From Jiangella endophytica (GTDB taxonomy: Bacteria; Actinomycetota; Actinomycetes; Jiangellales; Jiangellaceae): a DNA stretch of 64,000 nt. This document shows, piece by piece, positions 33,683 to 41,637 of the stretch; the stretch's first letter is position 1, and every line of letters begins with the position of its first letter. A program made the position numbers and the translations under genes. The stretch covers positions 620,001-684,000 of the forward strand of contig NZ_QVAI01000001.1 in the NCBI RefSeq assembly GCF_003427025.1, read 5' to 3'. The notes under the pieces are model-generated. The model did not search any database. It was not told the origin of the DNA and saw only the letters and a program-made list of their open reading frames with translations.

Positions 33683-34966
33683 TCACATGTGCTCGACGGT
33701 GTCGCCGAGCGGGGTGATGCCGCGGGTGTCGAAGACCCGCTGCGCCGTCTTGGCGATGAGGTGGCCGTCGTACTCGGTGTGCGGCTGGAGGACGACGGTG
33801 AGGTCGGCCGAGGCCAGCGCAGCGTCGAGGTCGGTGACCGACTCGAGCACGCTGCCGTCGACCTTCCAGGTGGGCACCTTGGGGTCGTGGAAGACGACGT
33901 TGGCGCCGAGCGAGGCCAGCCGCTTCGCCAGCGGGACGGCGGGGGACTCGCGCTGGTCGGCGATGTCGGGCTTGTACGTGACGCCGAGCAGCAGGATGGT
34001 CGAGCCGTTGATGGCCTTGCCGTCGGTGTTGAGGATGTTCATGATGCGCTGGGTGACGTACGCCGGCATGGTGGCGTTGATCTCCTGCGCCAGCTCGACG
34101 AACCGGAACGGGTAGCCGAGCCGCACGCGCACGTTGTGGCTCAGGTAGTTCGGGTCGATCGGGATGCAGTGCCCGCCGACGCCAGGGCCCGGGTAGAACG
34201 CCTGGAAGCCGAACGGCTTGGTCTTGGCCAGCCGGATGACGTCCCAGAGGTCGATGCCGAGCTCGTGGCAGAACCGCGCCATCTCGTTGACCAGCGCGAT
34301 GTTGACGTGCCGGTACGTGTTCTCGAGCAGCTTCGCGGTCTCGGCCTCGCGGGTGCCCTTGGCCTCGACGACGGTGTCGACGAAGCGGCGGTAGAACGTG
34401 GCCGCCCGCTCGGTGCAGGCGGGCGTCTGGCCGCCCACGACCTTGGGGGTGTTGCGCATGCCGAACTTCGGGTTGCCCGGGTCGATGCGCTCGGGCGAGA
34501 ACGCGAGGTGGAAGTCGCGGCCGGCGACGAGGCCGGACGCCTCCTCCAGCATCGGCCGGACCACCTCGTCGGTGGTGCCCGGGTAGGTGGTGGACTCCAG
34601 CACCACCAGCATGCCGGCCGACAGATGCCGCCCGACAGTGCCGACCGCGGCCTTGACGGCGCCGAGGTCCGGTCCGCCCTCGTCGGACAGCGGCGTCGGC
34701 ACGCAGATGACGATGGTGTCCGCGCCGCCGAGGTCGGCCTCGTCCGTCGTCGCCCGGAAGCCCGACGCCCGCATCTCCTCGATGTCGGCGTCGGAGAGGT
34801 CGTCGACATGCGACCGGCCCTCGTTCAGACCTTCGACGACGTTGGTGCTGACGTCGAAGCCCATGACCTGAAGGCCGGACCGGCTGGCCTCCTGAGCCAG
34901 CGGCAAGCCCACGTAACCCAGTCCAACCACTGCGACATCTGTCGACACTGCTTCGTTCCCGTCCAT
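33683..34966 (-). CDS. wbpA: UDP-N-acetylglucosamine 6-dehydrogenase, WbpA/TviB type
   Basis: A 427-residue dehydrogenase. VAVVGLGYVGLPLAQEA is the NAD site, ESTTYPGTTDEVVRPML, FSPERIDPGNP and KVVGGQTPAC are typical of the UDP-GlcNAc dehydrogenase branch (WbpA, WbpO, TviB) rather than WecC, and the catalytic cysteine is in GVGGHCIPIDPNYLS. GVTYKPDIADQRESPA is the C-terminal signature. It oxidises UDP-GlcNAc to UDP-GlcNAcA, the first step of the WbpA-WbpB-WbpE-WbpD-WbpI pathway whose other genes lie at 4-12 kb. I start at ATG 34966, where similarity begins; an upstream in-frame extension into the divergent region is not protein-like. Specificity is inferred from subfamily motifs. Confidence 0.87.
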   Translation of the reverse strand: MDGNEAVSTDVAVVGLGYVGLPLAQEASRSGLQVMGFDVSTNVVEGLNEGRSHVDDLSDADIEEMRASGFRATTDEADLGGADTIVICVPTPLSDEGGPDLGAVKAAVGTVGRHLSAGMLVVLESTTYPGTTDEVVRPMLEEASGLVAGRDFHLAFSPERIDPGNPKFGMRNTPKVVGGQTPACTERAATFYRRFVDTVVEAKGTREAETAKLLENTYRHVNIALVNEMARFCHELGIDLWDVIRLAKTKPFGFQAFYPGPGVGGHCIPIDPNYLSHNVRVRLGYPFRFVELAQEINATMPAYVTQRIMNILNTDGKAINGSTILLLGVTYKPDIADQRESPAVPLAKRLASLGANVVFHDPKVPTWKVDGSVLESVTDLDAALASADLTVVLQPHTEYDGHLIAKTAQRVFDTRGITPLGDTVEHM

Positions 34967-35117
34967 GTGGCGCTCGTGACCGGACGACTTTACAGCAGGT
35001 CTGTGTCGGCGCCGTCTCCCGCGGCCCGCACGGGCCGTCCGGAAGATGAGAACACTCTCATCGAACTCCCATCGAAACCCCGCCTGAACTGCGACGTTGC
35101 ACTGATAGACATATCCG

Positions 35118-36248
35118 ATGCCAGCCGCCTCCGACGCCCTCAGGTCCCTCGATTGGACCGCCGTGATCGAGCGGACGACCGACAGTCTGCCGTCCGCACG
35201 GGGCGTGGCGCGGCTGCGCCGCCGGCACTTCTTCCACGACAACCGCATCGCCTTCTCGGCCCAGCTCGACCCGGCGGCGCCGTTCCCGTCCAGCGGCGTC
35301 TTCGTCGATCAGCGGACGGGCGCCTCGGTGCTCGTCGCGGGTAGCCGGCCGCTGGTGCGATCGGCGGCCGCGGCGGACGTCGTCGTGGCCGGGGCGATGC
35401 GCACGGCCGAGCAGCTGCGGTTCCGGGCGTTCTACGTCACCGAGGTGCACCGGACCCTCGTCGTGCAGCAGCGGTCCGCGCCGGGCACGCCGACGCCGCT
35501 GGTCACGGGCAGCGCGCATCAGCGGACGGTGGCCGGGCGCACGCCGTTCGCCGTCCCGCGCGTGCTGGCGAGCGGCCTGGTCGGGCACGGGCTGCCCGGC
35601 GACGCCGTCGCCGACTGGCTGGTCGAGGAGGCCGTCGACGGCGCGGCGGTCCGCGCCGAGGACGCCGAGGACACCGCTCTCGAACTGCTCGCCCTGCTGG
35701 CCGAGACGTGGCAGCGGCTGGGCGTGACGCACGAGCCACTCGGCGCCGACCCGCGGGCCCGTGCGCTGGCCGCCTTCTCCGGGCTGACCGACGACCCGCC
35801 CCCCGGCAGCTGGCCCGGCGGGCTGGACCCGCAGGTCATGGCCCTGCGAGCCCGCTCCCTGCTCGACGACACCCGCCCGCTCACCGTCGGTCTCAGCCAC
35901 GGCGACCCCGGCCTCGGCAACGTGCTGCGGGTCACCGACGGCCGGCTGGCCCTCGTCGACTGGGAGGACGCCGGCCACCGGCCGCTCGCCCACGACGTCC
36001 TCAAGGTCCTGATGTCCGCGCCCGACCCCCGTGCCCTGGCGGCGACGCTCGAGGCGCCCGCGTCGCTGCGGCCCGCCCTCGCCGCCGCGGGTGCCGTCCC
36101 GTGGCGGCTGCAGGTGGCCGTGGCGCTGCTGCTGTTCCTGAGCGGCTGGCGCAACCGCTACTTCCGCGCCGTCAGGCGGGGCAGCGTCAAGGCCGCCGAC
36201 CGCCGCATGCACACGATGCTGGCCATGCTCGACGACCTGCTGCCCTGA
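35118..36248 (+). CDS. Aminoglycoside-phosphotransferase-fold kinase
   Basis: A 376-residue protein with the APH/choline-kinase fold in its C-terminal half: LSHGDPGLGNVLRV (near residue 260) is the catalytic HxDxxxxN loop and LALVDWEDAGHRPLAHDV the metal-binding loop. The N-terminal 190 residues are a poorly conserved lobe; no clear glycine loop is visible. Such kinases phosphorylate small hydroxyl compounds, sugars, choline or antibiotics. The gene is divergent from the WbpA-type dehydrogenase across 151 bp and alone on its strand. Position in the locus suggests a role in activating a sugar or glycan precursor; antibiotic resistance is not indicated by any specific motif. Confidence 0.75.
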   Translation: MPAASDALRSLDWTAVIERTTDSLPSARGVARLRRRHFFHDNRIAFSAQLDPAAPFPSSGVFVDQRTGASVLVAGSRPLVRSAAAADVVVAGAMRTAEQLRFRAFYVTEVHRTLVVQQRSAPGTPTPLVTGSAHQRTVAGRTPFAVPRVLASGLVGHGLPGDAVADWLVEEAVDGAAVRAEDAEDTALELLALLAETWQRLGVTHEPLGADPRARALAAFSGLTDDPPPGSWPGGLDPQVMALRARSLLDDTRPLTVGLSHGDPGLGNVLRVTDGRLALVDWEDAGHRPLAHDVLKVLMSAPDPRALAATLEAPASLRPALAAAGAVPWRLQVAVALLLFLSGWRNRYFRAVRRGSVKAADRRMHTMLAMLDDLLP

Positions 36249-36257
36249 TCCGGTCGC

Positions 36258-36343
36258 CGTTTCGGGGGCCATCACCAGGTGTTCTGGTGCTTCATGCGGC
36301 TTGCATGCCTCGTGATGCGTGAGAACGCCTGGTGATGTGCACC
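36258..36343 (+). repeat. Family B element, copy B6
   Basis: CATCACCAGGTGTTCTGGTG, GCTTGCATGCC, GTGAGAACGCCTGGTGATG. The CACCAGG and CCTGGTG ends pair. It starts just after the kinase stop codon. It is followed by two copies of a 43-bp direct repeat (GCACCGTTGGCTG at 36339 and 36382), then B7 and A7, which fill the convergent gap 36249-36863. Confidence 0.8.
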
Positions 36344-36434
36344 GTTGGCTGGATGACTGGCGCACTGTTCGCTGTGGTGGCGCACCGTTGGCTGAATGAC
36401 CGGCGCACCGCTCGCTGGGTGTCCGACCTGTGGC

Positions 36435-36567
36435 GCGTCCACGTGGTGAGATTTGCCGGTGTTTCGGGGGCCATCACCAGGCGTTCTGGTGCTTCATGCG
36501 GCTTGCATGCCTGGTGATGCGTGAGAACGCCTAGTGGACTACGCGTTCGTGGATGATCACCGTGGTG
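36435..36567 (+). repeat. Family B element, copy B7
   Basis: GCGTCCACGTGGTGAGATTT, CATCACCAGGCGTTCTGGTG, GCTTGCATGCCTGGTGATG, GAGAACGCCTAGTGG, then GTGGATGATCACCGTGG. The core is nearly identical to B6, only about 180 bp away. Confidence 0.85.
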
Positions 36568-36638
36568 CGCGGGTGCCAACGGCCCACGAAGCGAGCCTGC
36601 CGGCGGCTGCAAAAGCTGGAGCTGTGCCCAGACTCGCC

Positions 36639-36768
36639 CCGTCCCCCTGATAGCTGCCGGTTCTCAGGCCGCGGTGCCGTGGGTCAAGCGGTCATCGCCG
36701 CGCGAAGCGCCGTTCAGTCCGCTTGAGGCACGGTGCCGCGGCTTGAAGAATGGGCAGCAGGGGGACGG
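36639..36768 (+). repeat. Family A palindromic element, copy A7
   Basis: CCAGACTCGC flank, left arm CGTCCCCCTGATAGCTGCC, inner TCAAGCGG and CCGCTTGA, apex GCGAAGC at 36702-36708, right arm GGGCAGCAGGGGGACGG. Confidence 0.88.
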
Positions 36769-36863
36769 CCCACGTGGCCATCCGGCGCACGGCCCGCCAG
36801 CCCACGGGACCATCAATGGGGGTCGTGCCCGTGTCACGACGACCGCGTCACGAGCCCCCAGCG

Positions 36864-39005
36864 TCAGGAGGCCGGGTCGAGCTTGGCGCGCGGTGAGCAG
36901 GCGACGGTGAAGCCGGAGCCGGTGCTGAGGTGGTAGCGCCACAGCGACTCCCCGTTGCCGCAGCGGCCGCGGTAGCCGAGGTCGGCGTCGCCGTCGCCGT
37001 CGACGTCGCCGACGGAGATGCCGAAATGGGCGGTCGAGCCGTCGGCCTCGGGCCAGAACGCGTCGCCCCAGGGGTGCACCGTGAAGCCGTCCTCACCGCT
37101 GACGTGCACCCGGAAGCACGGCTCGCCGGCGTCGCCGCAGCGGCCGCGGTAGGCGATGTCGTCGCGGCCGTCGCCGCTGAAGTCGGCCACGAGCAGCCCG
37201 TACGCGTCGCTGTCGGCGGTGAACGCCGCGCCGTCGCCCCAGGAACGGGCCTGGAAGGATTCGCCGTCGCTGCTCAGCAGCCGCCAACACAGCTCGCCGT
37301 CGTCGCCGCAGGTGCCGCGGTAGAGGAGGTCGTCGCGGGCGTCGCCGTCGAAGTCGCCGACCTGGATGCCGAACCGCGTGGTCTGGCTGGTCGTCCCGCC
37401 GAACCGGGCCCACGGACGCGGCGGCGCGAACCCGTCGTCGCCGGTCAGCGCCACCCGCCAGCAGGTGCCATGGTCGCGGCAGGCGCCGGCCCAGGCGAGG
37501 TCGTCGCGGCCGTCGCCGTCGAAGTCGCCGACCTGGACGCCGAGCTGGGCGGCCAGCTGGGCGCCGCCGACCTGTGCCGGCCATTCCTCGATCTGGACGC
37601 CGTTGCCGGCGCTCAGGTGCGCCCGCCAGTACGGATCCTCGCCGTCGTCGCGGACGAGTTGAACGAAGTCGGACCGCTCGTCGCCGTCGAAGTCGCCGCG
37701 CAGGACGCCGGCGAACGGCTCCTCCCACTCAGGCGCGGCGCCGCAGTCGCTGGTGCGGACGTCGCCCAGGTGCGAGATCAGCGCGGCGTCGCTGTTGCCC
37801 TGGACACAGAACTCGGCCGGACGGTCGGTGGAGACGGAGATCAGCCCGCCGTCGACGAACGTGTTGCCGCCGATGAACACGTCACTCTCCGGCGCCCCCT
37901 GCTGGCCGAGGATGTCCGCGTCGCGCCAGTAGGTCACGCCGCAGTAGTGCCGGCAGCCCGTCGCGCCGCGCATGTCGATGGTGTTGTCGCGCAGCGACAC
38001 CCGGCGGAACACCTCGGCCATGTTGGTGCTGGCGTAGACGTAGCTGAGGATGCCCGACGAACGCAGCCGGTTGCCGACGACGAACGTGTCGGTCTGGTTG
38101 CGCAGCTTCATCGAGCCGCCGGCCGGCGACGCATCCCAGCCGTCGGCCCGGTTATCGACGATCGACAGCCGCCGGCTGCCCCACGCGTACAGGCCGTGGT
38201 CCTGGCAGAACTGGCAGCCGGCCGGCGCGCCGATGCCGGGCGTGCGCCGCCACACGTTGCCGTCGACGATGACCTCGTCGTTGCCCATGCCGGTCGCGAG
38301 GTCGTGGCCCCAGAAGTTGATCGCGGTGCGGAACCAGCCGTCCGGCACGGCCGGGTCGAGGTCGGCGGTGGTGCCGAACCAGGAGTCCTTGACGACGGTG
38401 AGGCGGGTGCTGTCGGCGACGACGCCGCGGCCGGGGTGCGCGCTGTCGCGGAGGAACTCACAGCCGTCCACGGTCACGCCGACGGTGTGGCGCAGCATCA
38501 CGTACGCGACGCCCCACTCGCTGGCCGCCGGCCCGTTGCGGAACGTGCAGTCGCGCAGCGTCACGTCGGTGACGGTGTCGTGGTCGTCCGTGCCGTTCAG
38601 CTCGAGGCGGACGTCGTCGAACTCCAGCCCGCTGATGGTGACGTCGTGCAGTTCGTCGTGGTCGAGGGTGACGCCGTCGTCGCCGAAGCCGCGCAGCACG
38701 ACCCTGGCGCCTTCGGCGGCGGTGTAGTTGCGCTCGGACCGGAACCGGATCGGCCGGTCCAGCTCGTACACGCCGGCGGGGAAGACGACGGTCTGGCCGG
38801 GGTCGGCCGCGTCGATGGCGGCCTGGACGGCGGCCGCGTCGCCCCGGCCGGACGCGAGGAAGACCCCGACGTCGACGGTCTTGGACGGGGGTCGCCGCAC
38901 GTCGCGGGCCGCGTCGGGGTCGCCGCCGAGCCAGCCGGGCGCCCACGCGGTGAGGAGCGCCGCCGCCAGCACAGTCGCCAGAATGACGCCGACCGCACGC
39001 CGCAA
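36864..39005 (-). CDS. Secreted right-handed beta-helix protein with FG-GAP calcium repeats
   Basis: A 713-residue protein with an N-terminal hydrophobic segment (about 5-24) that is a signal peptide or anchor. Residues about 45-440 look like a parallel beta helix of the pectate-lyase type: DVGVFLASGRGDAAAVQAAI, VVFPAGVYEL, then repeated short strands (LHDVTISGLEFDDV, VTDVTLRDCTF, LSIVDNRADGW, VSLRDNTIDMRG). Residues about 445-700 carry five calcium-loop repeats (DFDGDERSD, DFDGDGRDD, DFDGDARDD, DFSGDGRDD, DVDGDGDAD), each followed in most cases by paired cysteines. It probably binds or cleaves an extracellular polysaccharide. No catalytic residues could be assigned. It is on the same strand as rmlB, 75 bp downstream of it. 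Confidence 0.82.
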   Translation of the reverse strand: MRRAVGVILATVLAAALLTAWAPGWLGGDPDAARDVRRPPSKTVDVGVFLASGRGDAAAVQAAIDAADPGQTVVFPAGVYELDRPIRFRSERNYTAAEGARVVLRGFGDDGVTLDHDELHDVTISGLEFDDVRLELNGTDDHDTVTDVTLRDCTFRNGPAASEWGVAYVMLRHTVGVTVDGCEFLRDSAHPGRGVVADSTRLTVVKDSWFGTTADLDPAVPDGWFRTAINFWGHDLATGMGNDEVIVDGNVWRRTPGIGAPAGCQFCQDHGLYAWGSRRLSIVDNRADGWDASPAGGSMKLRNQTDTFVVGNRLRSSGILSYVYASTNMAEVFRRVSLRDNTIDMRGATGCRHYCGVTYWRDADILGQQGAPESDVFIGGNTFVDGGLISVSTDRPAEFCVQGNSDAALISHLGDVRTSDCGAAPEWEEPFAGVLRGDFDGDERSDFVQLVRDDGEDPYWRAHLSAGNGVQIEEWPAQVGGAQLAAQLGVQVGDFDGDGRDDLAWAGACRDHGTCWRVALTGDDGFAPPRPWARFGGTTSQTTRFGIQVGDFDGDARDDLLYRGTCGDDGELCWRLLSSDGESFQARSWGDGAAFTADSDAYGLLVADFSGDGRDDIAYRGRCGDAGEPCFRVHVSGEDGFTVHPWGDAFWPEADGSTAHFGISVGDVDGDGDADLGYRGRCGNGESLWRYHLSTGSGFTVACSPRAKLDPAS

Positions 39006-39080
39006 GTCCTCGAACCCCTCCCGCCTCGCCCCACCGGTCGAGTTCGAGTATCCCCCGGCCGGCGGGCGATCAACCGCCCA

Positions 39081-40055
39081 TCAGCGGTTCTTCAGCGGCT
39101 CCCACCACAGCCGCTGGTCGCGGTACCAGGCGACGGTCCCGGCCAGGCCGGCGGCGAAGTCCTGCCGCGGCACGTACCCCAGCTCGGCGCGGATCTTGCT
39201 GTCGTCGACGGAGTAGCGGCGGTCGTGGGCGAGGCGGTCCTCGACGTGGTCGACGCGGCTCCAGTCGGCGCCGCACGCCTCCAGCAGCAGGCCGGTGAGC
39301 TCCTTGTTGGTCAGCTCGCGGCCGCCGCCGATGTTGTAGATCTCACCGGACCGGCCGGCCGAGCGGACCAGCTCGATGCCCTGGCAGTGGTCGTCGACGT
39401 GCAGCCAGTCGCGCACATTGAGGCCGTCGCCGTACAGCGGCACGTTGCGGCCGTCGAGAAGGTTCGTGACGAACAGCGGGATGACCTTCTCGGGGTACTG
39501 GTACGGACCGTAGTTGTTCGAGCAGCGCGTGACCGACACCGGGACGCCGTGGGTGCGGTGGTAGGCCAGCGCGACGAGGTCGCTGCTGGCCTTGCTGGCG
39601 CTGTACGGCGAGTTGGGCGCCAGCAGGTGGTCCTCGGTCCACGAACCGGACTCGATGGAGCCGTACACCTCGTCGGTCGAGACGTGCACGAACCGCTCGA
39701 CGCCGTGCCGGCGGGCCGCGTCGAGCAGCGTCTGAGTGCCGACGACGTTGGTCTGGACGAACGCGGCCGCGCCCTGGATGGAGCGGTCGACGTGGCTCTC
39801 GGCGGCGAAGTGCACGACCTGGTCGGCCTCGGCCAGCAGCTCGTCGACCAGGCCGGTGTCGAGGATGTCGCCCTTGACGAAGGAGAACCGCGGGTGGTCG
39901 GCGACCGGCTCGAGGTTGGCCGGGTTGCCGGCGTAGGTGAGCTTGTCGAGCACGACGACGTCGGCGCCGTCGAGGCCGGCGTACGCACCGGACAGCGCCT
40001 GGCGGACGTAGTGCGAGCCGATGAAGCCGGCCCCTCCGGTGATCAACAGCCGCAT
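39081..40055 (-). CDS. rmlB: dTDP-glucose 4,6-dehydratase
   Basis: A 324-residue short-chain dehydrogenase-type enzyme. MRLLITGGAGFIGSHYVR is the NAD site; HFAAESHVDRSI, HVSTDEVYGSIE (the TDE catalytic motif) and YSASKASSDLV (the YxxxK motif) identify RmlB; TRCSNNYGPYQYPEKVIPL and NVRDWLHVDDHCQGIE are further signatures. It removes water from dTDP-glucose, the second step of dTDP-L-rhamnose synthesis. AGGAGG lies six bases before the ATG. It is divergent from rmlA with 48 bp between the starts. Confidence 0.96.
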   Translation of the reverse strand: MRLLITGGAGFIGSHYVRQALSGAYAGLDGADVVVLDKLTYAGNPANLEPVADHPRFSFVKGDILDTGLVDELLAEADQVVHFAAESHVDRSIQGAAAFVQTNVVGTQTLLDAARRHGVERFVHVSTDEVYGSIESGSWTEDHLLAPNSPYSASKASSDLVALAYHRTHGVPVSVTRCSNNYGPYQYPEKVIPLFVTNLLDGRNVPLYGDGLNVRDWLHVDDHCQGIELVRSAGRSGEIYNIGGGRELTNKELTGLLLEACGADWSRVDHVEDRLAHDRRYSVDDSKIRAELGYVPRQDFAAGLAGTVAWYRDQRLWWEPLKNR

Positions 40056-40103
40056 CTCGTCCCCTCCTGGAGCGGTCGCTTTCGCGGGCTATCGTAGGCG
40101 CTC
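40056..40103. promoter_or_regulatory. Divergent rmlB-rmlA promoter region
   Basis: Only 48 bp separate the two start codons. CCAGGAGGGG serves as the rmlB ribosome site. TATCGT at 40090-40095 is a possible minus-10 for rmlA; a start about seven bases later would give a leaderless or nearly leaderless rmlA transcript, which agrees with the absence of a ribosome site for rmlA. No good minus-35 was seen. Confidence 0.4.
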
Positions 40104-40976
40104 ATGCGAGGAATCATCCTGGCGGGCGGCTCGGGAACTCGGCTGCATCCGCTCACGGTGGCGGTGAGCAAGCAGATGCTGCCGGTCTACGACAAACCGA
40201 TGATCTACTACCCGCTGACGACACTGATGCTGGCCGGCATCCGCGACATTCTCGTCATCACCACGCCGCACGACGCCGCGCAGTTCCGGTCGCTGCTGGG
40301 CGACGGCTCCGACCTGGGGTTGTCCATCTCCTACGCCCAGCAGCCGAGCCCCGACGGGCTGGCCCAGGCGTTCGTCATCGGCGCCGAGTTCGTCGGCTCC
40401 GAGCACGTCGCGCTGGTCCTCGGCGACAACATCTTCTACGGCGCCGGCCTCGGCACCCAGCTGCGGAAGTACGACGAGGTCGACGGGGGGCTGGTTTTCG
40501 CCTACCACGTCGCCGACCCCACCGCCTACGGTGTCGTCGAGTTCGACTCCGACGGCCGCGCCGTCAGTCTCGAGGAGAAACCGGCCCGGCCGCGCAGCAA
40601 CTTCGCCGTCCCGGGCCTGTACTTCTACGACAGCGACGTGGTCGAGATCGCCCGCGGGCTGCGGCCGTCGGCACGCGGCGAGCTGGAGATCACCGACGTC
40701 AACCGCACCTACCTCGACCGCGGCTCGCTGCACGTCGAGGTGCTGCCGCGCGGCACCGCCTGGCTCGACACCGGCACCTTCGACAACCTCATGGCGGCCG
40801 GCGAGTACGTCCGCGTCATCGAGGCGCGGCAGGGACAGAAGCTCGGCTGCCCCGAGGAGGTGGCCTGGCGCATGGGCTTCATCGACGACGACCAGCTGCG
40901 GGTCCGCGGCGAGGCGCTGGCGAAGTCCGGCTACGGCGACTACCTCGTGGGCCTGCTCGAGGGGGCGCCGGCGTGA
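40104..40976 (+). CDS. rmlA: Glucose-1-phosphate thymidylyltransferase
   Basis: A 290-residue nucleotidyltransferase. [18 protein letters not shown] is the nucleotide-binding signature, [18 protein letters not shown] includes the conserved lysine region, VLGDNIFYG the metal-binding aspartate, and [16 protein letters not shown] and [14 protein letters not shown] are typical. It makes dTDP-glucose from dTTP and glucose 1-phosphate and is usually inhibited by dTDP-rhamnose. Its stop overlaps the rmlC start (GTGA). It heads an operon that runs at least to 44408. Confidence 0.97.
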   Translation: MRGIILAGGSGTRLHPLTVAVSKQMLPVYDKPMIYYPLTTLMLAGIRDILVITTPHDAAQFRSLLGDGSDLGLSISYAQQPSPDGLAQAFVIGAEFVGSEHVALVLGDNIFYGAGLGTQLRKYDEVDGGLVFAYHVADPTAYGVVEFDSDGRAVSLEEKPARPRSNFAVPGLYFYDSDVVEIARGLRPSARGELEITDVNRTYLDRGSLHVEVLPRGTAWLDTGTFDNLMAAGEYVRVIEARQGQKLGCPEEVAWRMGFIDDDQLRVRGEALAKSGYGDYLVGLLEGAPA

Positions 40977-41602
40977 GCGGGCCGAAGATCGAGCCGCTGT
41001 CGGTGCCCGGTTCGTGGGTCGTCACGCCGCCGCTGTTCGGTGACGACCGCGGTGTCTTCCTCGAGTCGTTCCGCGGCGACCTGCTCGCGCCGCACGTCGG
41101 CCACCGCCCGGACGTCGTCCAGACCAACCTGTCCGTCTCGGCCGCCGGCGTGCTGCGCGGTCTGCACTTCGCCGACGTCCCGCCCAGTCAGGCCAAGTAC
41201 GTCACCTGCGTCAGCGGCGCCGTCCTCGACGTCGTCGTCGACATCCGGGCCGGCTCGCCGACGTTCGGCGCGTGGGACTCCGTGCTGCTCGACGACGCCG
41301 ACCGGCGGGCCGTGTACGTGGCCGAAGGACTCGGACACGCGTTCCTGTCGCTGGCCGACGACTCCGCCGTCATGTACCTCTGCACGGCGCCGTACGCGCC
41401 CGGCCGCGAGCACGGCATCGACCCGCTCGATCCGGAGCTGGGCATCGACTGGCCGACGGTGGACCGCGACGGCCGGCCGATCACCCCGATCCTGTCCGAG
41501 AAGGACCGCTCGGCGCCGTCGCTGGCCGCCGCACGGGAGTCCGGACTGCTGCCGGACTACGCCGCGACACAGGAGTTCTACGCGTCGCTCGCGGCGCGAT
41601 AG
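40973..41602 (+). CDS. rmlC: dTDP-4-dehydrorhamnose 3,5-epimerase
   Basis: A 209-residue cupin-type epimerase. [17 protein letters not shown] contains the catalytic histidine, [20 protein letters not shown] and [12 protein letters not shown] the jelly-roll core, [14 protein letters not shown] the second signature, and [16 protein letters not shown] the C-terminal motif. It epimerises C3 and C5 of dTDP-4-keto-6-deoxyglucose. The GTG start overlaps the rmlA stop. The next gene starts 35 bp later with its own strong ribosome site. Confidence 0.95.
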   Translation: MSGPKIEPLSVPGSWVVTPPLFGDDRGVFLESFRGDLLAPHVGHRPDVVQTNLSVSAAGVLRGLHFADVPPSQAKYVTCVSGAVLDVVVDIRAGSPTFGAWDSVLLDDADRRAVYVAEGLGHAFLSLADDSAVMYLCTAPYAPGREHGIDPLDPELGIDWPTVDRDGRPITPILSEKDRSAPSLAAARESGLLPDYAATQEFYASLAAR

Positions 41603-41637
41603 CGTCGGCCGGACACCCCCGCCGACAGGAGGACCCG

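Noticed and set aside
35118-36248. Aminoglycoside resistance gene
   Set aside because: Only the general catalytic loops of the APH fold are present; nothing links it to a known resistance enzyme.
36930-40097. Open frame of over 1000 codons antisense to the beta-helix and rmlB genes
   Set aside because: It is the mirror of real genes with strong motifs on the other strand; such long antisense frames are expected at this GC content.
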